Of a stretch of DNA of 64,000 bases, positions 8,718-16,763 are shown in pieces; positions within the stretch are counted from its first letter, which is position 1; the number at the start of each line of letters is the position of its first letter. Under the pieces are notes generated by a model. It ran no database searches, was not told the DNA's origin, and saw nothing but the letters and a program-made list of their open reading frames with translations. Origin of the DNA: Woronichinia naegeliana WA131. Its GTDB lineage: Bacteria; Cyanobacteriota; Cyanobacteriia; Cyanobacteriales; Microcystaceae. The position numbers and the translations under genes were made by a program. The stretch is from assembly GCA_025370055.1 (NCBI GenBank), contig CP073041.1:2790001-2854000 (forward strand). Reading direction: 5' to 3'.

Positions 8718-9570
8718 TTTATTAGAAAATCATGGTAGAAAAGTAGCGCTATCCTATATCCAAAGATTGAGTGAAGCAGTAGGAAGTGTGGTACAGGCAA
8801 AAGAAGAAGCGTGGAGTTATGCCCCGCCCAAGGAGGATAGCCAAATTGCAACAGTGGGAATAGGATTAGATGGCTACCGTGAAGCAATGGTGGGAACCGT
8901 TTCCCTATACGATAGTGAAGGCGAACGTCAACATACAATCTATCTAGGTGCGGCACCAGAGTATGGAAAAAAGAGTTTTCTAGAAAGATTAGAAAGAGAA
9001 ATTGAGCGAGCGAAAAACCGTTATCCAGAGGCAACATTGGTCGGGATAGCAGACGGGGCAGAATCAAATTGGAAGTTTTTAGAAAAGCAAACGGAAGAAC
9101 AGATATTAGATTTCTATCATGCCTCTAGTTACTTAGGTGCCTTGGCAGAAGCGTTGCATCCGAATACAGTGTCAAAACAAAAAGAATGGTTGACTGAAAA
9201 TTGTCGAGAACTCAAGCATGAAAAAGGAAAAGCAGGAGAACTGCTAAATCTGATGAAAGAAGTCAAAGAAGAAAAAAGTCATTCTAAGAATCTTACCGAG
9301 AAACTACAAGCGGCGATTACTTATTACGAGAATCATCAGCATCAAATGGATTATGCTGAATACATAGAGAAAAAGTATCCGATTGGTTCAGGTGTTACGG
9401 AAGCAGCTTGTAAGACGTTGGTCAAACAACGATTATGTTGTTCAGGGATGCGATGGAAGGAAAAAGGAGCAGGAATTATTTTGAGCCTACGAGCTTTGGT
9501 ATTGACCAAGGAACGATGGAGTCAATTTTGGGCAAAACTTGATCAATATGGGTTCCCTGTAGAACCCTGA
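8603..9570 (+). CDS. IS-B transposase, second frame (catalytic part)
   Basis: An open frame from about 8603 (GKTYCPLEREARIIITSTP) to 9570. The first ATG inside it is at 8683 (MSGMAGKEV). It carries the ISKra4 catalytic region: VGIGLDG, VGIADGAESNWKFLE, the HASSYLGALAEAL stretch and a C-terminal PIGSGVTEAACKTLV signature. Residues GTCMLMCED after VGIGLDG, present in copy 2, are deleted in frame. They lie next to a likely catalytic Asp, so this copy may be inactive. Confidence 0.78.
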
Positions 9571-10561
9571 TTACAACAGCTTTTATCAACTAAAGGTCGC
9601 ACCCGTCGCGGGAGGGCTTTCCGAGACTCAAAACGGACATGGAGGACGGCGTAAATCTAGCTTGCTAGTTGCTTCCGATGAAGTGTCAACCCGCCTATTA
9701 CCTATTCAATTGACTTTAATTTAGGTAGGGCTTGCTGAAAAAAGCTGAAACCTTTACGGAGAAAAATAGTAGGCGAATTAAGAACCGCTAGAATGCACGA
9801 AAATAGGGTAGAATGCCTCAAAACCATTGCATTAAGAAGAGAGAAAGCAGATGTACCGAAAGCAACAGTACTCAATTGAAACACCAGAAAACTTGAAAAA
9901 TCTGTTCGGCGGGCAGTTAGACGAAGAAAATCGTTGGATAGAAATGTCAAAAATGATTCCCTGGGAAGAATATGAGGAAGAATATGCAAAAAACTTCACA
10001 GAAAAAAAAGGAGCCCCAGCCAAATCATTTAGAATGGCATTAGGAGCATTAATTATCAAAGAAATTTCAGGAAAAAGTGACAGAGAAACAGTAGAACAAA
10101 TAAAAGAGAACCCTTATTTACAGTACTTTATAGGAATGGAAAGCTATAGTAGCAAAGAAGCATTTAATGCGTCAATGATGGTTCATTTTCGTAAAAAAAT
10201 AGGAATGGAATTAATAAATAAATAAAATTAATAAAGAAATAGAAAAAAAAGCGACGGGTGTAGCGTCAGAAAAAAAAGAAAATGAAGGAAAGTTATTGTT
10301 AGATGCGACTTGTACACCAGCAGATATAAAATATCCAACGGATATAGGAATATTGAATGATGCCAGAGAAAAAACAGAAAAAATAATAGATAAGCTGTAT
10401 GAAGAAATAAAAGAGAAAAGGAAAGAAAAGCCGAGGACTTATAGGGAAGTGGCAAGAAAAGAGTACTTAGCCATAGCAAAAAAACGTCGTGTGTCAAAAA
10501 AAGAAAGAAGAAAAGGGTGTGACCTTTAGTTGATGAAGGAAAAGAAAAGTGTTAACATGGG

Positions 10562-10990
10562 ATGAAAAGTGACAAAGAGGAAACAATGATGACAGCAAAA
10601 CTAATTAATGTAGAGGGTTCAAAGATAAAAATAGAACTAACATTAGAACTCAGTCGTTCAATGTTGGATACAGAAATAAATATTCAAAAAGGCTTAAACG
10701 AAGTAGGTTGCATCGCCAGCAAAGAAGCCTTGAAATATTTAGATACAGATGGTTCACCCTTAAAAATCGGTGAAGAAATCTGGAAGAGTAAGGGAGAGCA
10801 ACCGAAAGAATATCAAACACCTTATGGTGAGGTTATAGTGAATCGTCATGTATATCAGCGTTCACCTTTGAGGAAAAACGTATTGCCCCTTAGAAAGAGA
10901 AGCAAGGATAATCATAACATCAACGCCATTATTGGCAAAACAGGTATCCTCAAAAATGTCAGGGATGGCAGGCAAAGAGGTGAAAAATGA
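10562..10990 (+). CDS. IS-B transposase, first frame
   Basis: Protein identical to the first frame of copy 1 (142 residues, MKSDKEETMMTAK). The meaningful part ends near HVYQRS; the rest is readthrough of the frame break. Confidence 0.8.
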   Translation: MKSDKEETMMTAKLINVEGSKIKIELTLELSRSMLDTEINIQKGLNEVGCIASKEALKYLDTDGSPLKIGEEIWKSKGEQPKEYQTPYGEVIVNRHVYQRSPLRKNVLPLRKRSKDNHNINAIIGKTGILKNVRDGRQRGEK

Positions 10991-11870
10991 TTTATTAGAA
11001 AATCATGGTAGAAAAGTAGCGCTATCCTATATCCAAAGATTGAGTGAAGCAGTAGGAAGTGTGGTACAGGCAAAAGAAGAAGCGTGGAGTTATGCCCCGC
11101 CCAAGGAGGATAGCCAAATTGCAACAGTGGGAATAGGATTAGATGGAACCTGTATGCTGATGTGTGAGGATGGCTACCGTGAAGCAATGGTGGGAACCGT
11201 TTCCCTATACGATAGTGAAGGCGAACGTCAACCTACAATCTATCTAGGTGCGGCACCAGAGTATGGAAAAAAGAGTTTTCTAGAAAGATTAGAAAGAGAA
11301 ATTGAGCGAGCGAAAAACCGTTATCCAGAGGCAACATTGGTCGGGATAGCAGACGGGGCAGAATCAAATTGGAAGTTTTTAGAAAAGCAAACGGAAGAAC
11401 AGATATTAGATTTCTATCATGCCTCTGGTTACTTAGGTGCCTTGGCAGAAGCGTTGCATCCGAATACCGTGTCAAAACAAAAAGAATGGTTGACTGAAAA
11501 TTGTCGAGAACTCAAGCATGAAAAAGGAAAAGCAGGAGAACTGCTAAATCTGATGAAAGAAGTCAAAGAAGAAAAAAGTCATTCTAAGAATCTTACCGAG
11601 AAACTACAAGCGGCGATTACTTATTACGAGAATCATCAGCATCAAATGGATTATGCTGAATACATAGAGAAAAAGTATCCGATTGGTTCAGGTGTTACGG
11701 AAGCAGCTTGTAAGACGTTGGTCAAACAACGATTATGTTGTTCAGGGATGCGATGGAAGGAAAAAGGAGCAGGAATTATTTTGAGCCTACGAGCTTTGGT
11801 ATTGACCAAGGAACGATGGAGTCAATTTTGGGCAAAACTTGATCAATATGGGTTCCCTGTAGAACCCTGA
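10876..11870 (+). CDS. IS-B transposase, second frame, undeleted
   Basis: Catalytic portion in the +1 frame from about 10876 (GKTYCPLEREAR) to 11870. It keeps GIGLDGTCMLMCEDGYREA, complete relative to copies 1 and 3. If a +1 recoding event joins it to the first frame, the product would be about 440 residues, normal for ISKra4 transposases. It is the best candidate in the window for the active source of IS-B. Confidence 0.8.
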
Positions 11871-12823
11871 TTACAACAGCTTTTATCAACTAAAGGTCGC
11901 ACCCGAAGAAAAGGAACAAAAAAACAACTAGGATATATAAAAAGAAACTTGTCTGATATAGAAAAAATGATAGAAGAGGGAGCAAAGTTAGAAAAACTAA
12001 CGAAAAAAGAGCAAGAAGAGCTTGTAACGATAGGAAAAGTGTATGAGCAACAGTTAGAAATGTATGAAAAAAAGACAAATAAAGTAGAAAACAGAATTGT
12101 GAGTGTAAGCCAACCTCACGTGCGTCCAATAGTGCGTGGAAAAGCGGGAAAAGCAGTAGAGTTTGGAGCTAAAATATCGGCAAGTAATGTGAATGGCTTT
12201 GTCTTCTTAGACAAATTAAGTTGGGATAATTACAACGAATCGGGAGATTTACAAGCGCGAATAGAAGAATATAAAAGGGAAACAGGATGTTATCCGGAAT
12301 CGGTTCATGTGGATAAAATCTATCGAACAAAAGCGAATCGAGCTTATTGTAAAGAAAGGGATATAAGAATGAGTGGTCCCCGATTGGGAAGACCGCCGAA
12401 AGAGGTGAGCAAAGAAAAAAAGAAAGAGGCACGCTCAGATGAAAGAGTGCGTAATGCCATTGAGGGTAAATTCGGACAGGGAAAGAGGAAATTTAGTCTT
12501 GGTCGAGTGATGGCCAAACTACCTGAGACCTCGGAAACGGTAATTGCGATGAACTTTTTGGTAATGAATCTTTCTACTCTACTTCAGAAGACAAAAAGTA
12601 AAAAGTTGTAGAGTCGTTTTTCTTGTGAAAAATGGTGTTAATTTTCCTCTCTTTTGTGAGGAGTGATTTGTGTTGACCTTTTTAGACAGAAAGGAACAAT
12701 AGATTAAACAAAATCTGTATTTTGATTTGTTTCCATAAGGATAAGTTATCTATGCTTTTTCAGTCCATACTTCCCTAACCCACATTTCTTTCGTTTTTTG
12801 ACTTTTTCAGCAAGCCCTAGGTA

Positions 12824-12860
12824 GATGGGAATCACCGTCGCTTCAGCGCGGTGAGGATGT
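12824..12860 (+). repeat. IS200/IS605-type right-end hairpin
   Basis: The text atgggaatcaccgtcgcttc followed by agcgcggtgaggatgtcaa has the form of the right-end hairpin of IS200/IS605 elements (caccg...cggtg). It fits as the 3' end of the tnpB remnant once IS-A copy 2 is removed. In such elements this region also forms the 3' part of the omega RNA. Confidence 0.6.
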
Positions 12861-12930
12861 CAAAGTCCTATTCAGATTAGTAAATTATCCTGAAACTGGA
12901 TGAACCAAGGGCTTCCGTATCTCGATCAAC

Positions 12931-14700
12931 TTAGGAAACTAACTGCATTAATCGTTGTTTTAAGGTTTCTAGGCCAAAACCCTGACTCGCGGAAATGAAA
13001 ACAGCCTGGGAATAGTTCTGTTTTGCCATTTCTAAAGCTTCATTCTCGACTTGATCAATTTTATTAAAGGCAATTAACATTGGCCCGGTGGTGATGGGCA
13101 TTTGCTCAAGAATATTTGCAACAGATTCCAATTGTCTTTGCCAAGCCGGATGAGATAAATCCACAACTTGTAAAAGCGCGTCGGCTTCCGTTACTTCTTC
13201 TAAGGTGGCACGAAAGGCATCTACTAGGGAGGAAGGCAATTCATGGATAAAACCCACCGTATCAGTTAATAGCAAAAGTTGAGAAGATTGAGTCTGAGCA
13301 TCGATAATTTTTAGCTTTCGGGTTGTCGGATCGAGGGTCGCGAAAAGTTGATCTGCCGCATAAATATCTGATTTAGTTAGGGCATTAATTAAGGTTGATT
13401 TTCCGGCATTGGTATAACCGATGATCGCAATACTGGGAACCTCTTGTTTTTGTCGCTGTTGACGGAGACGAGAACGGTGAGATTGCAGTTGATTAACATC
13501 TTGTTGCAATTTAGCAATGCGTTTTTGAATCGCCCGTCGTTCCGTTTCCAATTTAGTTTCCCCTGGCCCCCGCGTACCGATACCACCACCTAAGCGAGAC
13601 ATGGCCTGACCCCGACCCGTTAAACGGGGCATCATATACTCTAATTGAGCCAGTTCTACCTGTAATTTTCCGGCTTTGGACTGAGCGCGTTGGGCAAAAA
13701 TATCTAAAATGACTTCGGTTCGATCAATGACTCTGACTCCAATCTGTCTTTCTAAATTGCGAATTTGAGAAGGCGATAAATCTCGATCAAACGCCACTAA
13801 ATTGGCCCCCATTGTTTGTACTCTTAGGGCAATTTCCTCGACTTTTCCACTACCAATAACGGTTTGCGGATGGGGGCGCGATCGCTTTTGGCGCACAATT
13901 TCTAGGACTTGACCACCTGCCGTATCCACTAAGCGCATTAATTCTGCTAAACCATCTTCAAAAACCTGATCCGATAAACTATCGGTTTGTAAACCCACTA
14001 ATAAAACGCGATCCTGATCCGCCTCAACTTGACGGGCAACAAATTCTCGCCGAAATTCTGCCTCTAAGCTCTCAACAAATTCTAAGAAATCCTCTTCACT
14101 GAGATGCTCTAAATTTAAAGCGGTGGAAACTTGCCAATAGGAAGCGGTTTTAGCCGAAGGGGAATTCTCTAAAACAGGCAAGATGCCTGTTCCACTATTT
14201 ATCTGCTTTGTGGGATAGGCTTCTAGCCTGTCTTTGTTAACTTCTGTTTGAGGTAACAGATTAGCCAAATAAACTTCTTTAATGTAACCTGTTGCTCCCC
14301 CGCCTCGACGCTCAAAGCCTTCTCCGGTAAGAGCCAGAACAATCAACGCATCCAACCGTTGCAAAACCATTGCGGTCAAACTGGATTCCTTCGGTGGTTC
14401 TCCCTGGGGACTGGTGGTTAAACAACGAATGCCGGATAACCGCTCTTCCCCATAACGAGGTAATTCCAAGGGCGGTATCTGAGTCTGACGAGGCGTTCCC
14501 ACACCGACCCGAATGACTTGACCCCGACGATTCACATAGACCGAAATCGGCTCTTGAATTTCTGTGCTAATTGCCCCCAACCGTTGAGCAAATTCCACTG
14601 TGGTAAAGCGATCGCCCTGTAACCGTTGATGATAAAGGCGTTGTAACTGCTTAACCTGACTGGATTTAAGCCCCTGTAAATTCCCAAAAATCGTTTCGAT
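12931..14700 (-). CDS. hflX: GTPase HflX
   Basis: A ribosome-associated GTPase that splits stalled or heat-damaged ribosomes. The GTPase domain shows IIGYTNAGKSTLINAL (P-loop, about 395 from the GTG), DTVGFIHELP (G3) and FNKID (G4). The HflX N-terminal domain carries GGGIGTRGPGETKLE. The first standard start is a GTG at 14598. Sequence homologous to HflX N-termini (ETIFGNLQGLKSSQVKQL) continues in frame to 14700. There the expected ATG is ATC, preceded by an AGGGGG Shine-Dalgarno-like run. From ATC the protein would be 589 residues; from GTG, 555. Confidence 0.92.
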   Translation of the reverse strand: METIFGNLQGLKSSQVKQLQRLYHQRLQGDRFTTVEFAQRLGAISTEIQEPISVYVNRRGQVIRVGVGTPRQTQIPPLELPRYGEERLSGIRCLTTSPQGEPPKESSLTAMVLQRLDALIVLALTGEGFERRGGGATGYIKEVYLANLLPQTEVNKDRLEAYPTKQINSGTGILPVLENSPSAKTASYWQVSTALNLEHLSEEDFLEFVESLEAEFRREFVARQVEADQDRVLLVGLQTDSLSDQVFEDGLAELMRLVDTAGGQVLEIVRQKRSRPHPQTVIGSGKVEEIALRVQTMGANLVAFDRDLSPSQIRNLERQIGVRVIDRTEVILDIFAQRAQSKAGKLQVELAQLEYMMPRLTGRGQAMSRLGGGIGTRGPGETKLETERRAIQKRIAKLQQDVNQLQSHRSRLRQQRQKQEVPSIAIIGYTNAGKSTLINALTKSDIYAADQLFATLDPTTRKLKIIDAQTQSSQLLLLTDTVGFIHELPSSLVDAFRATLEEVTEADALLQVVDLSHPAWQRQLESVANILEQMPITTGPMLIAFNKIDQVENEALEMAKQNYSQAVFISASQGFGLETLKQRLMQLVS

Positions 14701-14819
14701 AGTGCCCCCTAACTTATTCCATATGAATTATCTCATTTTACTCCTGATCATCTGAAACTCGCACCATCTGGGGTATCTCTGTGGGATCATTGATATAGGC
14801 TGAAGTCATTGTTGAAAAA

Positions 14820-15407
14820 TTATGGAAAGCATTTTTTTGTATCTACTCCGTCAGTCTTAGTTTTATCAATTACACATAATTTATATTGCTCTGAAGCGAA
14901 GAAAAATTTGATTAATTGCCCTGGGTTACTATCGGGAGCTAAAAAACGAACAAGCAATGCAATACCAAATAGTCCAATTGCAAAAATAATTGAGGCGACG
15001 ATACTTTGTACGATTGGTAAAAATAGGTTTGTCAGGTTAATTCTTGTTTTTTTGATTTCTTGAGTGAGTTCACTTTTAACGCCTTGTAATTCTGTTGACA
15101 AAACTTCATTTTTATAACGTCCTAATTGTTCCTGAAGTTCAGCTTCTGCATACTCTTCTGCATAATCCAAGAGAATTTGCTGGGCAGAGCGCATCAATTC
15201 ATTCAGTTTTTCATCATCATAAAGTGCATGGAAAGCATCAATCTGTTCACGGGAAGGATTCGGAATTTTGGTGAACCAGCGATCTTTCTCCAATTTGTAT
15301 TTGGCGTAAGCCAGCATTCCCCAAAGTCGTTCTTCACTCTCCACGCTCTGTTGAACAACTAGTTTTTCCCAAATAAAGCGATAGTCAGCTTGATTTTCCT
15401 CTGGCAT
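14820..15407 (-). CDS. Membrane-anchored coiled-coil protein, paralogue B
   Basis: 195 residues, unrecognised family. A helical soluble N-terminal part (RLWGMLAYAKYKLEKDRW near 30-47, then AEEYAEAELQEQL) precedes a charged coiled-coil stretch (about 100-125) and one membrane helix (IVQSIVASIIFAIGLFGIAL). A short tail follows. It aligns along its length with the 15707-16261 product (GMLAYxxxKLE, AExEL, QSxVASxIF), so the two arose by duplication. It follows the 81-residue gene by 18 bp. No catalytic motif is visible. Confidence 0.75.
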   Translation of the reverse strand: MPEENQADYRFIWEKLVVQQSVESEERLWGMLAYAKYKLEKDRWFTKIPNPSREQIDAFHALYDDEKLNELMRSAQQILLDYAEEYAEAELQEQLGRYKNEVLSTELQGVKSELTQEIKKTRINLTNLFLPIVQSIVASIIFAIGLFGIALLVRFLAPDSNPGQLIKFFFASEQYKLCVIDKTKTDGVDTKKCFP

Positions 15408-15425
15408 AGGTTTAGGATAACGACA

Positions 15426-15671
15426 CTAAGCTTCAAAGAAATCAGCGTGTTTTTTGATGGCATGGCGCAAGGCTCGATTTGCTTTTTCTACATCAACCCG
15501 AATAAACCGCCTCTTACCGTGAATGAGTTGGAAACGAGGCTCAGTGTCTTCTGTTAAAGACATACTAGACAGTCGGGTTAGCTCGGATGGTTTTGAGCTT
15601 GTTGGATTTTGAGCGGTTGTCTGGAGATCAATTTCAGATTGAGAATTGATTGTAATTTGAGATTTTAGCAT
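15426..15671 (-). CDS. Small basic hypothetical protein, paralogue B
   Basis: 81 residues (MLKSQITINSQSEIDLQTT). The C-terminus, RFIRVDVEKANRALRHAIKK, resembles the VREAMRYAME repeat in the 102-residue protein at 16287-16595. It lies 18 bp upstream of one membrane protein and 35 bp downstream of the other, forming the second unit of a duplicated gene pair. Function unknown. Confidence 0.65.
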   Translation of the reverse strand: MLKSQITINSQSEIDLQTTAQNPTSSKPSELTRLSSMSLTEDTEPRFQLIHGKRRFIRVDVEKANRALRHAIKKHADFFEA

Positions 15672-15706
15672 GGTTTTAAAAGAAGAATTAATAAATGAGG
15701 ATGAGA

Positions 15707-16261
15707 TTATTTTTGATTCGTGTTTTGCTCAACTTGAGACGTTTTAGGTAAGGTTTCTAAACAATTTTTAAACCATTTACCGTTATCCAACGCACTCCAA
15801 ACTAAAACAGCAACTATGGGAAATGTAACAACAAAAATCCATGAGGCGACATAACTTTGCCAAACTGGCTTCCAGAAACTTGTTTTGCCATTCGTTTCTA
15901 TCTGGCTATTTAAGTGAGACTCAACCGCTTTTAAATCTTGACTGATACTTCGCGCAAGACGAGTTTCTACAAGTTTCAACTCTTTTGGAATCTCTGTGTC
16001 TTGAAGCAGTTTTCCTAGTTCTCGTTCTGCTATACCAAAGGCATAACTATCAAGAATGTCGATAGCTCTTCCACGATAGGCGTTTAAGTGAAGTTCTGTA
16101 CAGAAATTCCCTGAAACTTCTGGATGCTTAAGTGTTTCTAGTTTCCATTCGACATAAGCAAGCATACCTATAAACCTATCAGGACTCTTTTCATCCACAC
16201 CAAGAACAAGCCTCTGAAAAATGTCAGTATCAGAAGATTTGTTTTGTTGATCTTGCGCCAT
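15707..16261 (-). CDS. Membrane-anchored coiled-coil protein, paralogue A
   Basis: 184 residues. An N-terminal helical region (RFIGMLAYVEWKLETLKH), a helix-rich middle and a predicted coiled coil (LVETRLARSISQDLKAVESHL) are followed by one membrane helix (SYVASWIFVVTFPIVAVLVW) and a short tail. It is homologous to the 14820-15407 product. It lies 25 bp after the 102-residue gene, probably in one operon of four genes. Function unknown. Confidence 0.75.
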   Translation of the reverse strand: MAQDQQNKSSDTDIFQRLVLGVDEKSPDRFIGMLAYVEWKLETLKHPEVSGNFCTELHLNAYRGRAIDILDSYAFGIAERELGKLLQDTEIPKELKLVETRLARSISQDLKAVESHLNSQIETNGKTSFWKPVWQSYVASWIFVVTFPIVAVLVWSALDNGKWFKNCLETLPKTSQVEQNTNQK

Positions 16262-16286
16262 GATGTCTTGATCTTCTGGATACGGT

Positions 16287-16595
16287 TTAAATTTCTCGCC
16301 AGTTGTTTAGTCTTTCTTCTCTAGCTTTGGCGCGTTGTTCCATTGCATAACGCATTGCTTCCCGAACCGTTTCACGGTCAATATGAAACTGATTGTCATT
16401 TTCTGTGGCAGGAAGCTCTTCACTGTCGCCTAGTAGTAGTCGTTTACGGGCTTCAGCACGTCGTTCCATTGCATACCGCATTGCTTCCCGAACTGTTTGT
16501 ACATCAACAATATGCGGTTTCTTATCGCCGCCAGAGGGCAAAACCTGAAGGTCAGGTTTAGAAAATTGGGGTTTCTTAAGTGTTGAATGGGTCAT
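16287..16595 (-). CDS. Small hypothetical protein with duplicated REAMRYAME motif, paralogue A
   Basis: The start chosen is MTHSTLKKPQFSKPDLQ at 16595 (102 residues); an upstream in-frame start at 16715 has no support. It contains two copies of a helical motif, TVREAMRYAMERRAEARKR and TVREAMRYAMEQRAKAREE. The downstream 81-residue paralogue has one diverged copy. First gene of the four-gene minus-strand cluster, divergent from the STAND gene with a 168-bp shared promoter region. Confidence 0.65.
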   Translation of the reverse strand: MTHSTLKKPQFSKPDLQVLPSGGDKKPHIVDVQTVREAMRYAMERRAEARKRLLLGDSEELPATENDNQFHIDRETVREAMRYAMEQRAKAREERLNNWREI

Positions 16596-16763
16596 AAAAA
16601 CTTTTACATATAGAAACTCTATCTTCAATTGCAATTGATAGATGTCAGAGATCCTGCTGGAGTATCTGTCTGAGTTTGTGGGTGCTTGTCGGACTTTTGC
16701 CTGACTTCTGTGCAAATTAAAGCTACACTGGATGAAGATTGGAATCTAGCTAAAAAATAATAC

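Larger units (their letters stand above)
8242..9604 (+). mobile_element. IS-B copy 1 (ISKra4-like), 1363 bp
   Basis: The ends are gggcgtgacctttagttgat and its near-perfect inverse atcaactaaaggtcgcaccc. It is flanked by the 8-bp duplication GTCGCGGG (8234-8241 and 9605-9612). It is inserted in the 3' part of a tnpB remnant. It lacks 27 bp present in copy 2 (10515-11904). Confidence 0.92.
8158..9724 (+). pseudogene. tnpB C-terminal remnant (IS200/IS605 type) split by IS-B
   Basis: Before IS-B (8158-8241) the frame reads [19 protein letters not shown], the TnpB zinc-ribbon second half plus the RuvC-III Asp (DRDVNAA). After IS-B (9613-9724) it continues GLSETQNGHGGRRKSS to the stop TAG at 9722-9724. 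The N-terminal majority is missing. A 7-bp tandem duplication (gtcgcgg) at the IS-B junction breaks the frame beyond the normal 8-bp target duplication. Removing it restores IKVAGGLSETQ. The right-end hairpin of this element appears to survive at 12824-12860. Confidence 0.82.
10515..11904 (+). mobile_element. IS-B copy 2 (ISKra4-like), 1390 bp, longest version
   Basis: Ends gggtgtgacctttagttgat and atcaactaaaggtcgcaccc; 8-bp duplication GAAGAAAA on both sides (10507-10514 and 11905-11912). It is nested inside IS-A copy 2. It keeps the 27 bp missing from copies 1 and 3, so it is closest to the ancestral form. Confidence 0.92.
9851..12611 (+). pseudogene. IS-A transposase, frameshifted and IS-interrupted
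   Basis: The intact 452-residue protein is seen in three pieces. 9851-10225 is N-terminal and ends MELINK. The middle part resumes at 10228 (INKEIEKKATG) up to 10514. The C-terminal part runs from 11905 to 12611 and ends TLLQKTKSKKL. The first break is a 4-bp insertion in taaataaataaa near 10220, shared with the copy at 55746. The second is the IS-B insertion. This copy cannot make full-length transposase. Confidence 0.92.
9728..12817 (+). mobile_element. IS-A copy 2, interrupted by IS-B copy 2
   Basis: Starts gggcttgctg and ends cagcaagccc, with a perfect 6-bp duplication TAGGTA at 9722-9727 and 12818-12823. Without the internal IS-B and its 8-bp duplication it is 1692 bp, 4 bp longer than the intact copy at 31366. 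It sits immediately after the tnpB remnant stop codon. Confidence 0.93.
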
